Part shown: in pieces, positions 43,428-52,757 of the stretch | Layout of the letters: each line of letters opens with the position of its first letter | Position numbering within the stretch: position 1 is the stretch's first letter | The notes under the pieces: model-generated | The model's database searches: none | The model's input: the letters and a program-made list of their open reading frames with translations, nothing else | What the model was told of the DNA's origin: nothing | Translations under genes and position numbers: made by a program | DNA from: an uncultured Maricaulis sp. | GTDB lineage: Bacteria; Pseudomonadota; Alphaproteobacteria; Caulobacterales; Maricaulaceae | Length of the DNA stretch: 64,000 bases | Direction: 5' to 3' | NCBI RefSeq assembly: GCF_947259345.1 | Contig: NZ_CAMYLS010000001.1 | Coordinates: forward strand, 1 to 64,000

Positions 43428-45425
43428 ATGCCTTTCGGAACACAGTTGAAGTGGCTGACCGCTGCGCTGGCGGCGCTCAGTTGTGCCTCGGCCTTTGCCC
43501 AGGACACGCCGATCGATCCGGCCGATCCCGCCGTCATCGACGGCGCAGTCGCGACGCCGGAAACGGAGCCTGTCACAGCACCGACCGAAGCCGGTTCGCC
43601 CAGCCTGACCCGCAGCGATGTTGACGCCTGGCTGGACGGCTTCATGCCCTATGCCTTGTCGGAAGGTGATATCGTTGGAGCCCAGGTGACTGTCGTTCGC
43701 GACGGTGAAATCCTGACCAGCCGCGGCTATGGCTATGCCGATCTCGCTGAACGGCGCCCGGTTGATGGCTACGAAACCATGTTCCGGCCAGGCTCGATTT
43801 CCAAGCTCTTCACCTGGATTTCGGTCATGCAGATGGTCGAGCAGGGGCGTCTGGATCTCGACGAGGATGTGAACACCTATCTCGACTTCGAGATTCCCGC
43901 GACCTTCGGCGAGCCGGTTACCATGCGTCACCTGATGACGCACACGCCGGGTTTCCAGGAGCGCTTCCGCAATCTCATCATCGGTGATCCCGAGCTGGCC
44001 CTGCCACTGGAAGATTTCCTGAAGCAGGCGGCGCCGCCTTCGCAGATTTTCCCGCCGGGCGAAACGCCGGCCTATTCCAATTACGGTACGGCTGTGGCCG
44101 GCTATATAGTGCAGCGCCTCGCGGGCCAGCCTTTCGAGGACTATGTCGCCGCGCAGATCTTCGAGCCGATGGGCATGGATCTGGCGACCTTCCACCAGCC
44201 CCTGCCGGAGCGCTTCGAGCCTTACATGTCCAGCGGCTATATCAACGCAGCCGACGGCGAGGCCCAGTATTACGAGCTGGTGCCGATGGCTCCCGCCGGA
44301 TCGATGGCTGCCAGCGGTGAAGCGATGGGCCGTTTCATGATTGGTCTGCTCGAGCGCAATCCTGATGTGCTCGCGCCTGCGACCTGGGAGCAGATGTATG
44401 AGACGACCTACCAGCTGACACCGCCGCTGAATGCGATGGCACTGGGCTTCTGGGAGCTCGACAAGGGCGGTTTGCGCATTCGCGGCCATGGCGGCGATAC
44501 CGGCTTCTTCCACTCCGACCTCAACGTCATGCTGGACGAGAATGTCGGCATCTATGTCGTCGTGAATTCCTCCGGTGCCGGTGCCGGGCCTTTGCGCTTC
44601 GCCGTCACGGCGAGCTTTGCCGAACGCTATTTTCCGGAGACGGTCGAGCCGGTCGGTCCGCGCCTCGAAACGGCGATGGAGCACGGCGCGATGGTTGTCG
44701 GGGAGTATGAGAGCTCCCGCACGGTAGTGACCAATTTCGCCGCCATCCTGCGCTTTCTCGGCCAGGAAAGCATTTCCATGAATGCCGATGGCGATCTCGT
44801 CTACATGATGTTTGGCAAACCCACTGTGTGGCGTGAAGTCGAACCCTTTGTCTGGCGCCATGTTGATGGCTATGAGCAGCTCGCCGCGACCTTCGATGAA
44901 GACGGCACGCTCGCCTATGTCACCTTTGAACCGGTATCGCCGATCATCCATCTGATGCCGGCGCCCTGGTACCGGGCGGGTTCGCTGGTCACGCCGCTCT
45001 TGTTCCTGTCGCTTGGCCTCCTGCTGGTGACGCTGATCCTGTGGCCCGTGCGGGCGATTGTGCGCTGGCGCTACGGGAAAGCCTTTCCGCTCAGCGGTCG
45101 AGAAGCGATGTCCTACCGTTTGGTCCGTGTTGGTATCGCCCTGGTCTTCGTCTTCCTGACGGCCTGGTTCATGCTTTTCCAGACCCTGTTTTCGGATCTG
45201 GCAGGCTTGGGCTCCGGCTTCGGCACCCAGCTCTTCCTCACCATGGCGATGCAGCTTTTGCTCTATATCGCCGTCGCGGCGGCGGTCTGGAATACGCTGA
45301 CCGTCTGGCGCAGCCGCCAGAGCTGGTTCGCCAAGCTCTGGAGCGTCATCATCCCGCTCATGATCCTCTTCGTGATCCTGTTTGCCGGGCTGAATGGTTT
45401 GCTCAGCTGGGAGACGAATTTCTAG
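43428..45425 (+). CDS. Serine hydrolase with C-terminal membrane domain
   Basis: A 665-residue protein with signal peptide, a beta-lactamase/DD-peptidase-fold domain (S123-ISK126, YSNYG, GHGGDTG) and a middle beta domain. Its C-terminal part has four predicted membrane helices (LVTPLLFLSLGLLLVTLILW; VGIALVFVFLTAWFMLF; MAMQLLLYIAVAAAVW; VIIPLMILFVILFAGL). It would display the hydrolase on the periplasmic face of the inner membrane. It is a paralogue of the soluble enzyme at 29530-31017. GGGAGG precedes the ATG at 43428, 34 bases after the DUF819 gene, so it ends the plus-strand operon. Confidence 0.86.
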   Translation: MPFGTQLKWLTAALAALSCASAFAQDTPIDPADPAVIDGAVATPETEPVTAPTEAGSPSLTRSDVDAWLDGFMPYALSEGDIVGAQVTVVRDGEILTSRGYGYADLAERRPVDGYETMFRPGSISKLFTWISVMQMVEQGRLDLDEDVNTYLDFEIPATFGEPVTMRHLMTHTPGFQERFRNLIIGDPELALPLEDFLKQAAPPSQIFPPGETPAYSNYGTAVAGYIVQRLAGQPFEDYVAAQIFEPMGMDLATFHQPLPERFEPYMSSGYINAADGEAQYYELVPMAPAGSMAASGEAMGRFMIGLLERNPDVLAPATWEQMYETTYQLTPPLNAMALGFWELDKGGLRIRGHGGDTGFFHSDLNVMLDENVGIYVVVNSSGAGAGPLRFAVTASFAERYFPETVEPVGPRLETAMEHGAMVVGEYESSRTVVTNFAAILRFLGQESISMNADGDLVYMMFGKPTVWREVEPFVWRHVDGYEQLAATFDEDGTLAYVTFEPVSPIIHLMPAPWYRAGSLVTPLLFLSLGLLLVTLILWPVRAIVRWRYGKAFPLSGREAMSYRLVRVGIALVFVFLTAWFMLFQTLFSDLAGLGSGFGTQLFLTMAMQLLLYIAVAAAVWNTLTVWRSRQSWFAKLWSVIIPLMILFVILFAGLNGLLSWETNF

Positions 45426-45801
45426 CACCACGCAAATCTGGATCTGAAAGGCGGCGGGGAAGCTGGCATGCGTGCCCAGCTTCCCCGCCGTTCGTGTGTC
45501 GACGCCGAGATCTGGCTTTTATGGTCGAACGGGTGGACGCAGCCCGCAGCGGTCGCGCCGTGCTATTTCGACAGGTGCCGTCTCGACGAAGTTCCTGCGA
45601 GGGCTTGCCGCGAACCCTCAAAACGGGTGGTGCGAATCCGGACGCCCCGAGACTAGCGTCCCGCAACCTCCACCCCACCCCCTTCGAGACCAGTCAGGTT
45701 TTGTCTGACACCACCTCTTGGAGACTGGAGCGAACCTTCAAGACGGGTAGCCCGATCCTTGCCTTCCAGAGACCACCTCGCGCCAAACTCCGACCACCCT
45801 C
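45426..45801. other. Gene-free stretch with insertion-sequence debris
   Basis: No intact gene is seen. Two imperfect copies of a GCGAACC(C/T)TCAA(A/G)ACGGGT segment lie at about 45610-45627 and 45730-45747. TTCGAGAC...TTTTGTCTGACACCACC (45683-45715) matches, with differences, the sequence after the IS6-like fragment downstream (46236-46268). This suggests a second, older copy of the same element's right end followed by re-insertion or duplication. Confidence 0.45.
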
Positions 45802-46215
45802 TGGCGCGCGGTTGATCACGAAGGTGAAGTGCTGGAAGCCTATGTCACCAAGCGCCGGGATCGCAAGGCAGCATTGAGATTTTTGCGCAAAACGATGAAG
45901 CGGTATGGCAATCCCGATGTCGTCGTGACCGACCGGTTGCGCTCCTATCGGGCAGCGATGAACGTCATCGGTAATCCTGGCCGCCAGGAGACTGGCCGCT
46001 GGCTCAACAACCGGGCGGAAAACTCGCACCTGCCGTTCAGGCGAAAAGAACGAGCGATGAGCAAATTTCGCAGCTTCGAAACGCTCCAGAAATTCGTTTC
46101 CACTCACTCATCCGTCCACAACCATTTCAGCCACGAACGCCACCTAAACCGCAGAGGAACATTCAAGCAAAACCGATCCGCCGCCCTAGCCGAATGGCGC
46201 CAACTCGCCGCCTGA
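45802..46215 (+). pseudogene. IS6-family transposase, 3' fragment
   Basis: The frame reads LWRAVDHEGEVLEAYVTKRRDRKA... VVTDRLRSYRAAM...NRAENSHLPFRRKERAMSKF and ends with a TGA at 46213-46215. This is the C-terminal part of a DDE transposase of the IS6/IS26-IS240 group (second Asp in VTDRL, Glu in NRAEN). The N-terminal ~90 residues with the first catalytic Asp region and helix-turn-helix are missing; upstream sequence is unrelated. It cannot encode an active enzyme. It marks a past insertion between the D-amino-acid locus and the glycan genes. Confidence 0.85.
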
Positions 46216-46235
46216 TCGTCGGAGAAGGCGCTACG

Positions 46236-46268
46236 TTCGAGACACCTTCGCTTTAGTCTGACAGCACC
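46236..46268. repeat. Probable right end of the IS6-like element
   Basis: TTCGAGAC...TTTAGTCTGACAGCACC follows the transposase fragment by 20 bases. Its complement begins GGTGCTGTCAGACTAAA, the type of terminal sequence expected for an IS6-group end (GG-GCTGT-like). A diverged copy lies at 45683-45715 in the same orientation. No matching left end was found. Confidence 0.45.
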
Positions 46269-46338
46269 CCGTGCTTCGATATCCGTTCGCCTTTACCTGC
46301 CACCGCCGACTTGGCGAATTGTGGCATCGGCTGGCGAT

Positions 46339-48435
46339 CTAAGTCAGGTTGACGGGGATTCTTGGGCCGCGAGGCCTTCGTCCAGCAGCTTCCGCCGAAC
46401 GGCTCATGTCCAGAAGTGCCGTCTCGAGATTACGAGCGAACCGCTCGGCATTGCACAAGGGTGAAGCAGCCACTTCCTGGCGCAGCGATTGGCGTATTGC
46501 GCGCAGTGCATCGTGATCGCTGGCCAGAGTAACTGTTTTCTCAATGTATTCCGCGTCGCTGCAGGCGATCCACTCGGTGCGACCGATATTGGTCAGGTGG
46601 CTTGCCGAGTGTCGCCCGGCGAAGGTCGGGCCAGGAAGTGTGACCACGGGATTCCCCATCCAGAGCGCTTCGCAAGTGGTGAGACCGCCCGAGTACGGCC
46701 ATGTATCCAACGCAATGTCACAGTGATTATAGCTTTCCATCAGGTCGGCGTGCGGCGACGCCGGCTCCATCGAGATCCGATCGGCCCGGATTCCATGAGA
46801 TTCAAACCAGCCGCGCACCCGTTCACGGGCGTTTGATGAGGTAAAACCGCGGCCCTTCAAGCGAAGTCTGCTATCCGGAAGCTTCCGGAGAATCTCCGAC
46901 CAAAGACCGACGACCACCTCGTTGACCTTCGCTGGATTATTGAAGCTACAAAAGGTGATGTGCTGATTAGCGATGAAGGGCGATGACGCCACGGGCGCTG
47001 CATATTCGGGCGGCTCATAGACCACATAGCCGTCCGGCAAGCGGTATATATTTTCCGAAAAGCGAAACTCCTCCGCCGCGGGCACTTCAACGGTGTCAGC
47101 CAATAGCCAGTCAATGGCCTCCATCCCGGTCGTGTTGTACAGGCCCCCGACCCACTTGGCTTGAACCGGCGCCGGCGTTCTTGCGACAACGGCCGGCCGA
47201 CCTTGGTTTGTACCTGCCATATCGATAAGAATATCAAGGTCATCTGCCCGAATGACTTTGGCGACGTTATCATCGGAAGCGCCGCTGATGTCACGCCAGA
47301 CACTGCTGATCTCTTTGAGGCGATTTGTGAAATCGTCTCGGCGGCCCCCATTGCTGTACACGAAGAACTGAACGTTGAGCCTGTCTACCTTTTCAAGGCC
47401 AGCGAGCGATAGATACAGGGTCGGATGACGATGAAATGTCCCGGATAGAAGTCCGACTCGCAAAGGTTTGCTGACATTTGGGCGATGGCGGCGTCTTGAC
47501 TGCGTGATATCGCGCGAGATGGATTTGGCGTGTGAATCGATTTCCGCGCGGATATCCTCTGCAGTTGCGTCCGGTGCGTAGTGCATTGCCATAACAGCAT
47601 TGCCGATAAGCATCGGATCAGAGGACTCCAGTTCCGTTGCCTTTCTGAACTCCTGATAGGCCTCCGCAGGCCGACAGGTTTCCTGCATTATCAGGCCGAG
47701 TATATTCCTGGTCCGCCAGCTCGTTTCACCCAACCCGATGGCTTTTTGAACGCATTGTTCGGCTTTGTCATAGGAGCCGGCTGTGCGGTGTGCTGCCGAA
47801 GCGAGCGACCATAGGGTGCCGTCATGCGGAGCCAGCGCTTGTGCGCGTCGTAGCCATTCCAATGCGCGCTCAATTCGCTCTGCTGAGATGCATGATGTGG
47901 CGGCTGCCTTGAGCGCCGTGGCTTCGGCATCTGGCGTGTCGAGCCGCTTAAGCGCTTCTGCATACAGTCCCACATTCTGAGCGCTCGTGGGCCAGGCCGA
48001 CACCAAACTCCCGGCGGCCTCGATTGCGGCTTTATGTTCGCCCAACCGCATCAAGCACACGCAGAGCATATAGTAATCTGTTTCATTGTGGCGCCCCAAT
48101 CGACGCGCCATCCTCAGTGATCGCTTCGCATCAACAAGGTTGCCCAACGCAAACTGAACCGACCCCAAATGTGCATGGTAATCCGGATTTCGTGAATTGA
48201 CCTGGAGGGCGCGTTTGCAGCTTGTGCAGGCCGATCTGAGGTCGCCGGCCATTGCCTGGGCGGCAGCCAGGGCGGTCAAGGATTCAGCCAAAGCGCCAGC
48301 TTTTGGCGAGCCTCGATTTGCAATTGCTTCTGCACGCTGCAACTCCCTGTTGCGGCCGCAGTCCAAAATTGCCGTGACGTCGGGATTGTCATTGTTCAGA
48401 GTGAATTTGAAATTCAAGCTACTACGCTTTTTCAT
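46339..48435 (-). CDS. SPINDLY-type TPR O-glycosyltransferase (GT41)
   Basis: A 698-residue protein with TPR repeats over residues ~40-300 (for example YHAHLGSVQFALGNLVDAKR; LWSLASAAHRTAGSYDKAEQ; GLIMQETCRPAEAYQEFRKA) and a GT41 catalytic region from ~320 (RVGLLSGTFHRHPT; DILIDMAGTNQGRP; YSGGLTTCEALWMGNPVVTL-PG; GRHSASHLTNIG). Bacterial relatives, including FlmG-like proteins of Caulobacterales, glycosylate flagellin or other proteins in the cytoplasm. It is divergent from a nucleotide-sugar operon that could supply the donor. The acceptor protein is not in the window. Confidence 0.87.
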   Translation of the reverse strand: MKKRSSLNFKFTLNNDNPDVTAILDCGRNRELQRAEAIANRGSPKAGALAESLTALAAAQAMAGDLRSACTSCKRALQVNSRNPDYHAHLGSVQFALGNLVDAKRSLRMARRLGRHNETDYYMLCVCLMRLGEHKAAIEAAGSLVSAWPTSAQNVGLYAEALKRLDTPDAEATALKAAATSCISAERIERALEWLRRAQALAPHDGTLWSLASAAHRTAGSYDKAEQCVQKAIGLGETSWRTRNILGLIMQETCRPAEAYQEFRKATELESSDPMLIGNAVMAMHYAPDATAEDIRAEIDSHAKSISRDITQSRRRHRPNVSKPLRVGLLSGTFHRHPTLYLSLAGLEKVDRLNVQFFVYSNGGRRDDFTNRLKEISSVWRDISGASDDNVAKVIRADDLDILIDMAGTNQGRPAVVARTPAPVQAKWVGGLYNTTGMEAIDWLLADTVEVPAAEEFRFSENIYRLPDGYVVYEPPEYAAPVASSPFIANQHITFCSFNNPAKVNEVVVGLWSEILRKLPDSRLRLKGRGFTSSNARERVRGWFESHGIRADRISMEPASPHADLMESYNHCDIALDTWPYSGGLTTCEALWMGNPVVTLPGPTFAGRHSASHLTNIGRTEWIACSDAEYIEKTVTLASDHDALRAIRQSLRQEVAASPLCNAERFARNLETALLDMSRSAEAAGRRPRGPRIPVNLT

Positions 48436-48603
48436 GGCTATAATTATCGTTTTATATCTGACGGTTAATGGTGATCAGCTTGTGCTGCCCGCACGGACGT
48501 GATGCGCTGGCCGGATGCGAAAACCATTTGGGTTGTCACCTAAAACCATGCCTAGCTTCCCAATCAATCCAACGCCCTGATCAATCGATAGAATTTGTTT
48601 AAC

Positions 48604-49800
48604 ATGAACCAGCCGCTGCCTTTTCAAGCCCGGACCGGGTGTCCCGCCTGTTCGGGTGAAGCGGGTTCCTTGGGATACGCTATCAGCAATGTACCTGCCA
48701 ATAGCGTGCGCATTCACCGCTCTGAATCTGCAGCGTCCAGTATTCCAACCGGCGATATTGACCTCGCCGGATGTCTGTCCTGCGGCTTTATCTGGAACAC
48801 TGCATTCGATCCGGACCTGGTCGAATACTCGTCAGATTATGAGGCGACGCAGGCGTACTCCGAGACTTACAGGCGGTTTTTGCGCGCGCAAGCTGATGAA
48901 CTCGTTGAAGCCTATGGACTTCGCAATAAGCGGATTGTCGAAATCGGGTGTGGCCATGGAGAATTTCTGGCCGAGATTTGCGAAGCCGGCGAGAACTTCG
49001 GGATCGGGTTTGATCCGGCGTTCTCTGCAGATCGGGCGCCGTCCATAAAACGCGGCAGCTTCGAAGTCAGGGCCGAGCCCTTCGACGCAAATACGAAGCT
49101 TCCCGAAGCTGATTTCATCTGTTGCCGGAACACTCTGGAGCACTTGGCAGACGTTGGTGAATTCGTCTCGGGCCTGCGTGCGGTGATCGGTGAAAGCGGT
49201 GAGCCGCTCGTTTTCTTCCAGGTGCCTGCATGGGAACGCATTGCGGCAGAGGGTGCGTTCTGGGACATTTATTACGAGCATTGTTCCTATTTCACGGCGG
49301 CTTCATTGACCGCCCTCTTCGAGCGCAATGGATTCGACGTTCTGTCCTGCGAACGCAGTTATGGCGAACAGTATCTCTCCTTGCTCGCACGCCCGGCCCG
49401 GGATTCGGGACGCCCCCCGCTCGCCTGCGGGAGCGGTTTCGGAGACCTGATCGAAGCCGGCCATCGTCTGCAGCAAGAAGTCAAAGAGTGGACGACGCTC
49501 CTCTGCGACCACTCAACCGGCAGCGGGCCGACCATTCTTTGGGGTGGCGGCTCAAAGGCGGTCGCGTTGTTGACGACTTGCGACATCGCTGACGGTGTTC
49601 ACGGCGTCGTTGACATCAATCCATACAAGCAAGACGCCTACCTTCCGGGTTCCGGCGTCCGGGTCATGGCTCCCGAGGCGCTCAAATCGGTGAAGCCCGA
49701 GCGGGTTGTCGTCATGAACCCGATTTATGTGAAGGAGATCCGCGCCCGTCTTGCCCAGCTGGATGTGACGACTCAGGTCATCGGATTAGGCGTTGAATAA
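48604..49800 (+). CDS. SAM-dependent C-methyltransferase-family protein
   Basis: A ~398-residue protein with a zinc-binding N-terminus (CPACSGEAG ... CLSCGF), a class I SAM domain (IVEIGCGHGEFLAEI, about 115-130) and a C-terminal domain (PTILWGGGSKAVALLTTCDI) as in the NovU/TylC3 C-methyltransferase family acting on nucleotide sugars. The catalytic SAM glycine motif looks intact. ATG at 48604 is chosen. It opens an operon with a GT2, a nucleotidyltransferase, an epimerase and a second methyltransferase, and likely modifies a deoxy-sugar; the exact reaction is unknown. Confidence 0.82.
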   Translation: MNQPLPFQARTGCPACSGEAGSLGYAISNVPANSVRIHRSESAASSIPTGDIDLAGCLSCGFIWNTAFDPDLVEYSSDYEATQAYSETYRRFLRAQADELVEAYGLRNKRIVEIGCGHGEFLAEICEAGENFGIGFDPAFSADRAPSIKRGSFEVRAEPFDANTKLPEADFICCRNTLEHLADVGEFVSGLRAVIGESGEPLVFFQVPAWERIAAEGAFWDIYYEHCSYFTAASLTALFERNGFDVLSCERSYGEQYLSLLARPARDSGRPPLACGSGFGDLIEAGHRLQQEVKEWTTLLCDHSTGSGPTILWGGGSKAVALLTTCDIADGVHGVVDINPYKQDAYLPGSGVRVMAPEALKSVKPERVVVMNPIYVKEIRARLAQLDVTTQVIGLGVE

Positions 49801-49836
49801 ACTGCGGCAACGCGACGAATTGGATCGTTTAGGAAC

Positions 49837-50898
49837 ATGACTACGAAAATTGAAGTCTGCATACCGGCTTGGAATGAGGCCGAAAACATTGCCGCGACGA
49901 TCGACGCCCTGAACAAGCAGACTTTCAGGGATTTCCGCATCAGCCTGTTCGACAATAATTCCGATGATGCCACTATCGACATCGCTCGCGAGACCGTGCG
50001 CGACATCGATTTGCGTGTGTATGGGCGTACCCACAACATTGGGCAGAACGCCAATATCAACCGGATGGTGCTCAATACGGAGTGCGAATTCGTCGCGCTT
50101 GTGAGCGCCAATGACCTGGTTTCTGAGAACTATCTGGAAGAGTTGCACGGTGAGCTGGATCGCGATCCGGGTGTGGGCAGCGCCTACAGTCATGCAATCT
50201 ATGTCGACGACAATGGAGCGCCTTTCCCGAGCCAGCCGACCAACTGGGAATTCTTCTCGCTGCTCCACGACGATCCTGTCGTGCGGGCACGCGGCTCGAT
50301 TGAAAAGTACTGTCAGGCGACGAATTTCTTTGCCCTCTACCGCAAAAGCATTCTCGACCGGATGCAGCCGCAGCCCTTTTGCTATGGCGGTGACCACATA
50401 TTTGCCTGCGAGGCTGCGCTGTACGGGAAAGTGGTGTGCAACACGACCGCCAGCGTGCGCCGCAGTGTCCCGCCAGGGGCCGAGTCTGCCGGTAAACGCA
50501 TCGATCACTTGATCAGGCTGTTTTCAATGGATCAGCAGCGTGGCCTGCAAGGCAATTCGAAAATGGGTGCGTTTGACCGCATCACCCCGCTGTTCGATAT
50601 GTTCCATGGCTATCTGGAGATGCTCAGGTTATCCGATCTGCCGCATGATGACCGAGCACGGTTGGTGAACGCTGGCGGCGAGGCCTTTTTGCGGCGATAT
50701 GGCGGCGGGCTGGATAGCGACTTGAAACGTTTCAAGCCAATCGCGAAACAGATTGCAGAGGCGGTGCAATCGAATGATATCCTTACGCGGATGATGGCAC
50801 GCCATGCATTACGTAAGATAGATGAGTGCCTGTTCATCAAACACGATGCCGAACTCGTCGAGATTCGAACCCGCCTTTCAAACGTTTACTGCGTTTAA
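49837..50898 (+). CDS. Family 2 glycosyltransferase
   Basis: A 353-residue GT-A fold enzyme. The N-terminal VCIPAWNEAENIAATIDALN segment, the DNNSDDATIDIA nucleotide-binding region and the ...VALVSANDLVSENYLEELH segment (a variant of the DxD region, here SAND) match GT2 enzymes. There are no membrane helices, so it is a soluble or peripheral cytoplasmic transferase. It probably attaches the sugar made by the rest of the operon. The gap to the preceding gene is 36 bases. Donor and acceptor are unknown. Confidence 0.85.
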   Translation: MTTKIEVCIPAWNEAENIAATIDALNKQTFRDFRISLFDNNSDDATIDIARETVRDIDLRVYGRTHNIGQNANINRMVLNTECEFVALVSANDLVSENYLEELHGELDRDPGVGSAYSHAIYVDDNGAPFPSQPTNWEFFSLLHDDPVVRARGSIEKYCQATNFFALYRKSILDRMQPQPFCYGGDHIFACEAALYGKVVCNTTASVRRSVPPGAESAGKRIDHLIRLFSMDQQRGLQGNSKMGAFDRITPLFDMFHGYLEMLRLSDLPHDDRARLVNAGGEAFLRRYGGGLDSDLKRFKPIAKQIAEAVQSNDILTRMMARHALRKIDECLFIKHDAELVEIRTRLSNVYCV

Positions 50899-50961
50899 GT
50901 TGCTTGATTTCGCTCAGGATTGGCGCCATTCAACGGTGCCACGCAGTCAGCGAGTGAATTT

Positions 50962-51696
50962 GTGAAAGTAGTTATTTTGGCAGGGGGGCGGGGCTCACGC
51001 TTGGGTGAGGCAGCATCTGGCAGGCCTAAAGCGCTTGTTGAAATTGCTGGCGTACCGGTGATCGAGCGCGTCATGGCGATCTATGCTGCGTATGGGCATA
51101 CCGACTTTATTGTCGCCACCGGCTTCAGGGCCGATCAGATATCTAATCATTTCGAGGAAAGCCCGTCCATCGATGCCCGATGCGTAGGGTCGCGGGCGAA
51201 CTGGTCTGTCGACTGCGTCGATACGGGCGCACTGACTGCAACGGGCGGTCGGATCAAGCGACTAGCATCCCAAATCGGGGGCGAGCCTTTCATGTTGACG
51301 TGGACCGACGGGTTGGCGGATCTGGAGGTGGACCGCCTTCTGAGCTTTCATCGCAGCCATGGCAAGCTGGCAACCGTGACCGCCGTCCGTCCACCGCCGC
51401 GTTTTGGCCATCTATTGATTGAAGGAAGCCGGGTTTCGGCGTTTGAAGAAAAACCCGAAGCGAGGGAAGGGTGGATCAATGGAGCATTCTTTGTGCTCGA
51501 ACCTGGCGTGCTCGACTACATCGACGGTGATGATACCGCGTTCGAACGCGGGCCCCTCCCGGCGCTCGCACGCGACGGTCAATTGATGGCCTATCGGCAC
51601 GAAGGGCGCTGGAATTGCCTGGATACACCCGCTGATGTCGAAGCGATGGAAACGCTCGCTCATGACGGCATTCTGCCAGGCCCCGCAAGACAATGA
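50962..51696 (+). CDS. Sugar nucleotidyltransferase, RfbF-like (CDP-glucose type)
   Basis: A 244-residue nucleotidyltransferase. The opening [26 protein letters not shown] is the nucleotide-binding signature. The later [47 protein letters not shown] and [14 protein letters not shown] segments resemble glucose-1-phosphate cytidylyltransferase (RfbF), so a CDP-sugar is the likely product. The GTG at 50962 gives the family start (MKVVILAGG); a TTG at 50920 is possible. The stop overlaps the epimerase start (ATGA). No separate CDP-glucose dehydratase is recognised. Confidence 0.82.
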   Translation: MKVVILAGGRGSRLGEAASGRPKALVEIAGVPVIERVMAIYAAYGHTDFIVATGFRADQISNHFEESPSIDARCVGSRANWSVDCVDTGALTATGGRIKRLASQIGGEPFMLTWTDGLADLEVDRLLSFHRSHGKLATVTAVRPPPRFGHLLIEGSRVSAFEEKPEAREGWINGAFFVLEPGVLDYIDGDDTAFERGPLPALARDGQLMAYRHEGRWNCLDTPADVEAMETLAHDGILPGPARQ

Positions 51697-52748
51697 ACGG
51701 GGCTCGAATACTGGTAACAGGTGACCGTGGGTATTTCGGAAGCATTCTGGTCCCCATGCTTGTCGAACATGGGTATCGGGTCAGCGGAATCGACCAGCGA
51801 TACTATGATGGTTGTGCGTTTGGTGAATTTCAGCCTGTCGTGGACTCGCAGCGAAAAGACATCCGCGACATCACCGAAGACGATTTGTGCGGCGTCGACA
51901 CGGTTATTCATCTCGCTGCGCTTTCCAATGACCCGCTCGGCGACATCAATCCCCAGTTGACGCTTGCGATCAATCACGAAGCGTCCGTCCGACTGGCCCG
52001 GCTTGCGAAAGCGGCGGGCGTTCGGCGGTTTGTGATGTCGTCGAGCTGCAGCACTTATGGCAAGGCTGGCGATCAGGTGATCTCGGAAACGTCGCCACTG
52101 AATCCGGTCACACCTTACGGGTTGTCCAAGACACTGGCGGAGGTCGGCATTGCCGACCTGGCTGACGATTTCTTCTGCCCCGTCTTCCTGCGCCACGCCA
52201 CGGTATACGGCTTAGCGCCCATGTTAAGGTTCGATCTCGTGATCAACAATCTGGTGGCCTATGCGGTTGCCACCGGGCAAGTGTTTATGAAGAGCGACGG
52301 CAAAGCCTGGCGTCCACTCGTGCATATCGAAGATGTCTGCGCCGCCTGTATCGCGGCCGCGTCGGCCGATGCGAAACTCGTACGCAGCGAGGTCTATAAT
52401 ATTGGGCGAACGGAAGATAATTATCAGATATTCGAAGTCGCCGAGATGATTGCCGCGGCGGTTCCAGGGGCGCGAATTGAATATGCCGACGGCGCCAGCC
52501 ACGATGAACGTTCATACAATGTCGATTTTACCAAGGCGACAACGGAATTGCCCGGCTTCGAGCCGAGATGGACTGTTCGGCGGGGTATCGACCAGTTGGC
52601 TGATGCGTTTATCGGGGCGGGCTTGCGTAAAGAAGACTTCGAAGGCCGGCGCTATAGCCGTGTCGCTCGGATCACCGATCTGATGCGCACTGGCACCCTT
52701 GATGAAAAATTGTATTGGCAGGAACCCTCCACGCTCGCTACCGGCTAA
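51693..52748 (+). CDS. NAD-dependent sugar epimerase/dehydratase
   Basis: A 351-residue extended short-chain dehydrogenase acting on nucleotide sugars. The Rossmann motif is [10 protein letters not shown], the active site MSSSCSTYG with TPYGLSK supplies Ser/Thr, Tyr and Lys, and the substrate region [22 protein letters not shown] is typical of this class. Whether it performs 4,6-dehydration, epimerisation or reduction cannot be decided here. It overlaps the nucleotidyltransferase by four bases and precedes the second methyltransferase by nine, so coordinated expression is certain in layout. Confidence 0.86.
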   Translation: MNGARILVTGDRGYFGSILVPMLVEHGYRVSGIDQRYYDGCAFGEFQPVVDSQRKDIRDITEDDLCGVDTVIHLAALSNDPLGDINPQLTLAINHEASVRLARLAKAAGVRRFVMSSSCSTYGKAGDQVISETSPLNPVTPYGLSKTLAEVGIADLADDFFCPVFLRHATVYGLAPMLRFDLVINNLVAYAVATGQVFMKSDGKAWRPLVHIEDVCAACIAAASADAKLVRSEVYNIGRTEDNYQIFEVAEMIAAAVPGARIEYADGASHDERSYNVDFTKATTELPGFEPRWTVRRGIDQLADAFIGAGLRKEDFEGRRYSRVARITDLMRTGTLDEKLYWQEPSTLATG

Positions 52749-52757
52749 GGTTGATCG

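Noticed and set aside
43314-45431. Open frame of about 705 codons antisense to the membrane-anchored serine hydrolase
   Set aside because: Complement artefact of a well-supported gene with signal peptide, SxxK, YxN and HGG motifs; the antisense translation has no domain and is rich in Arg/His/Gln/Asp.
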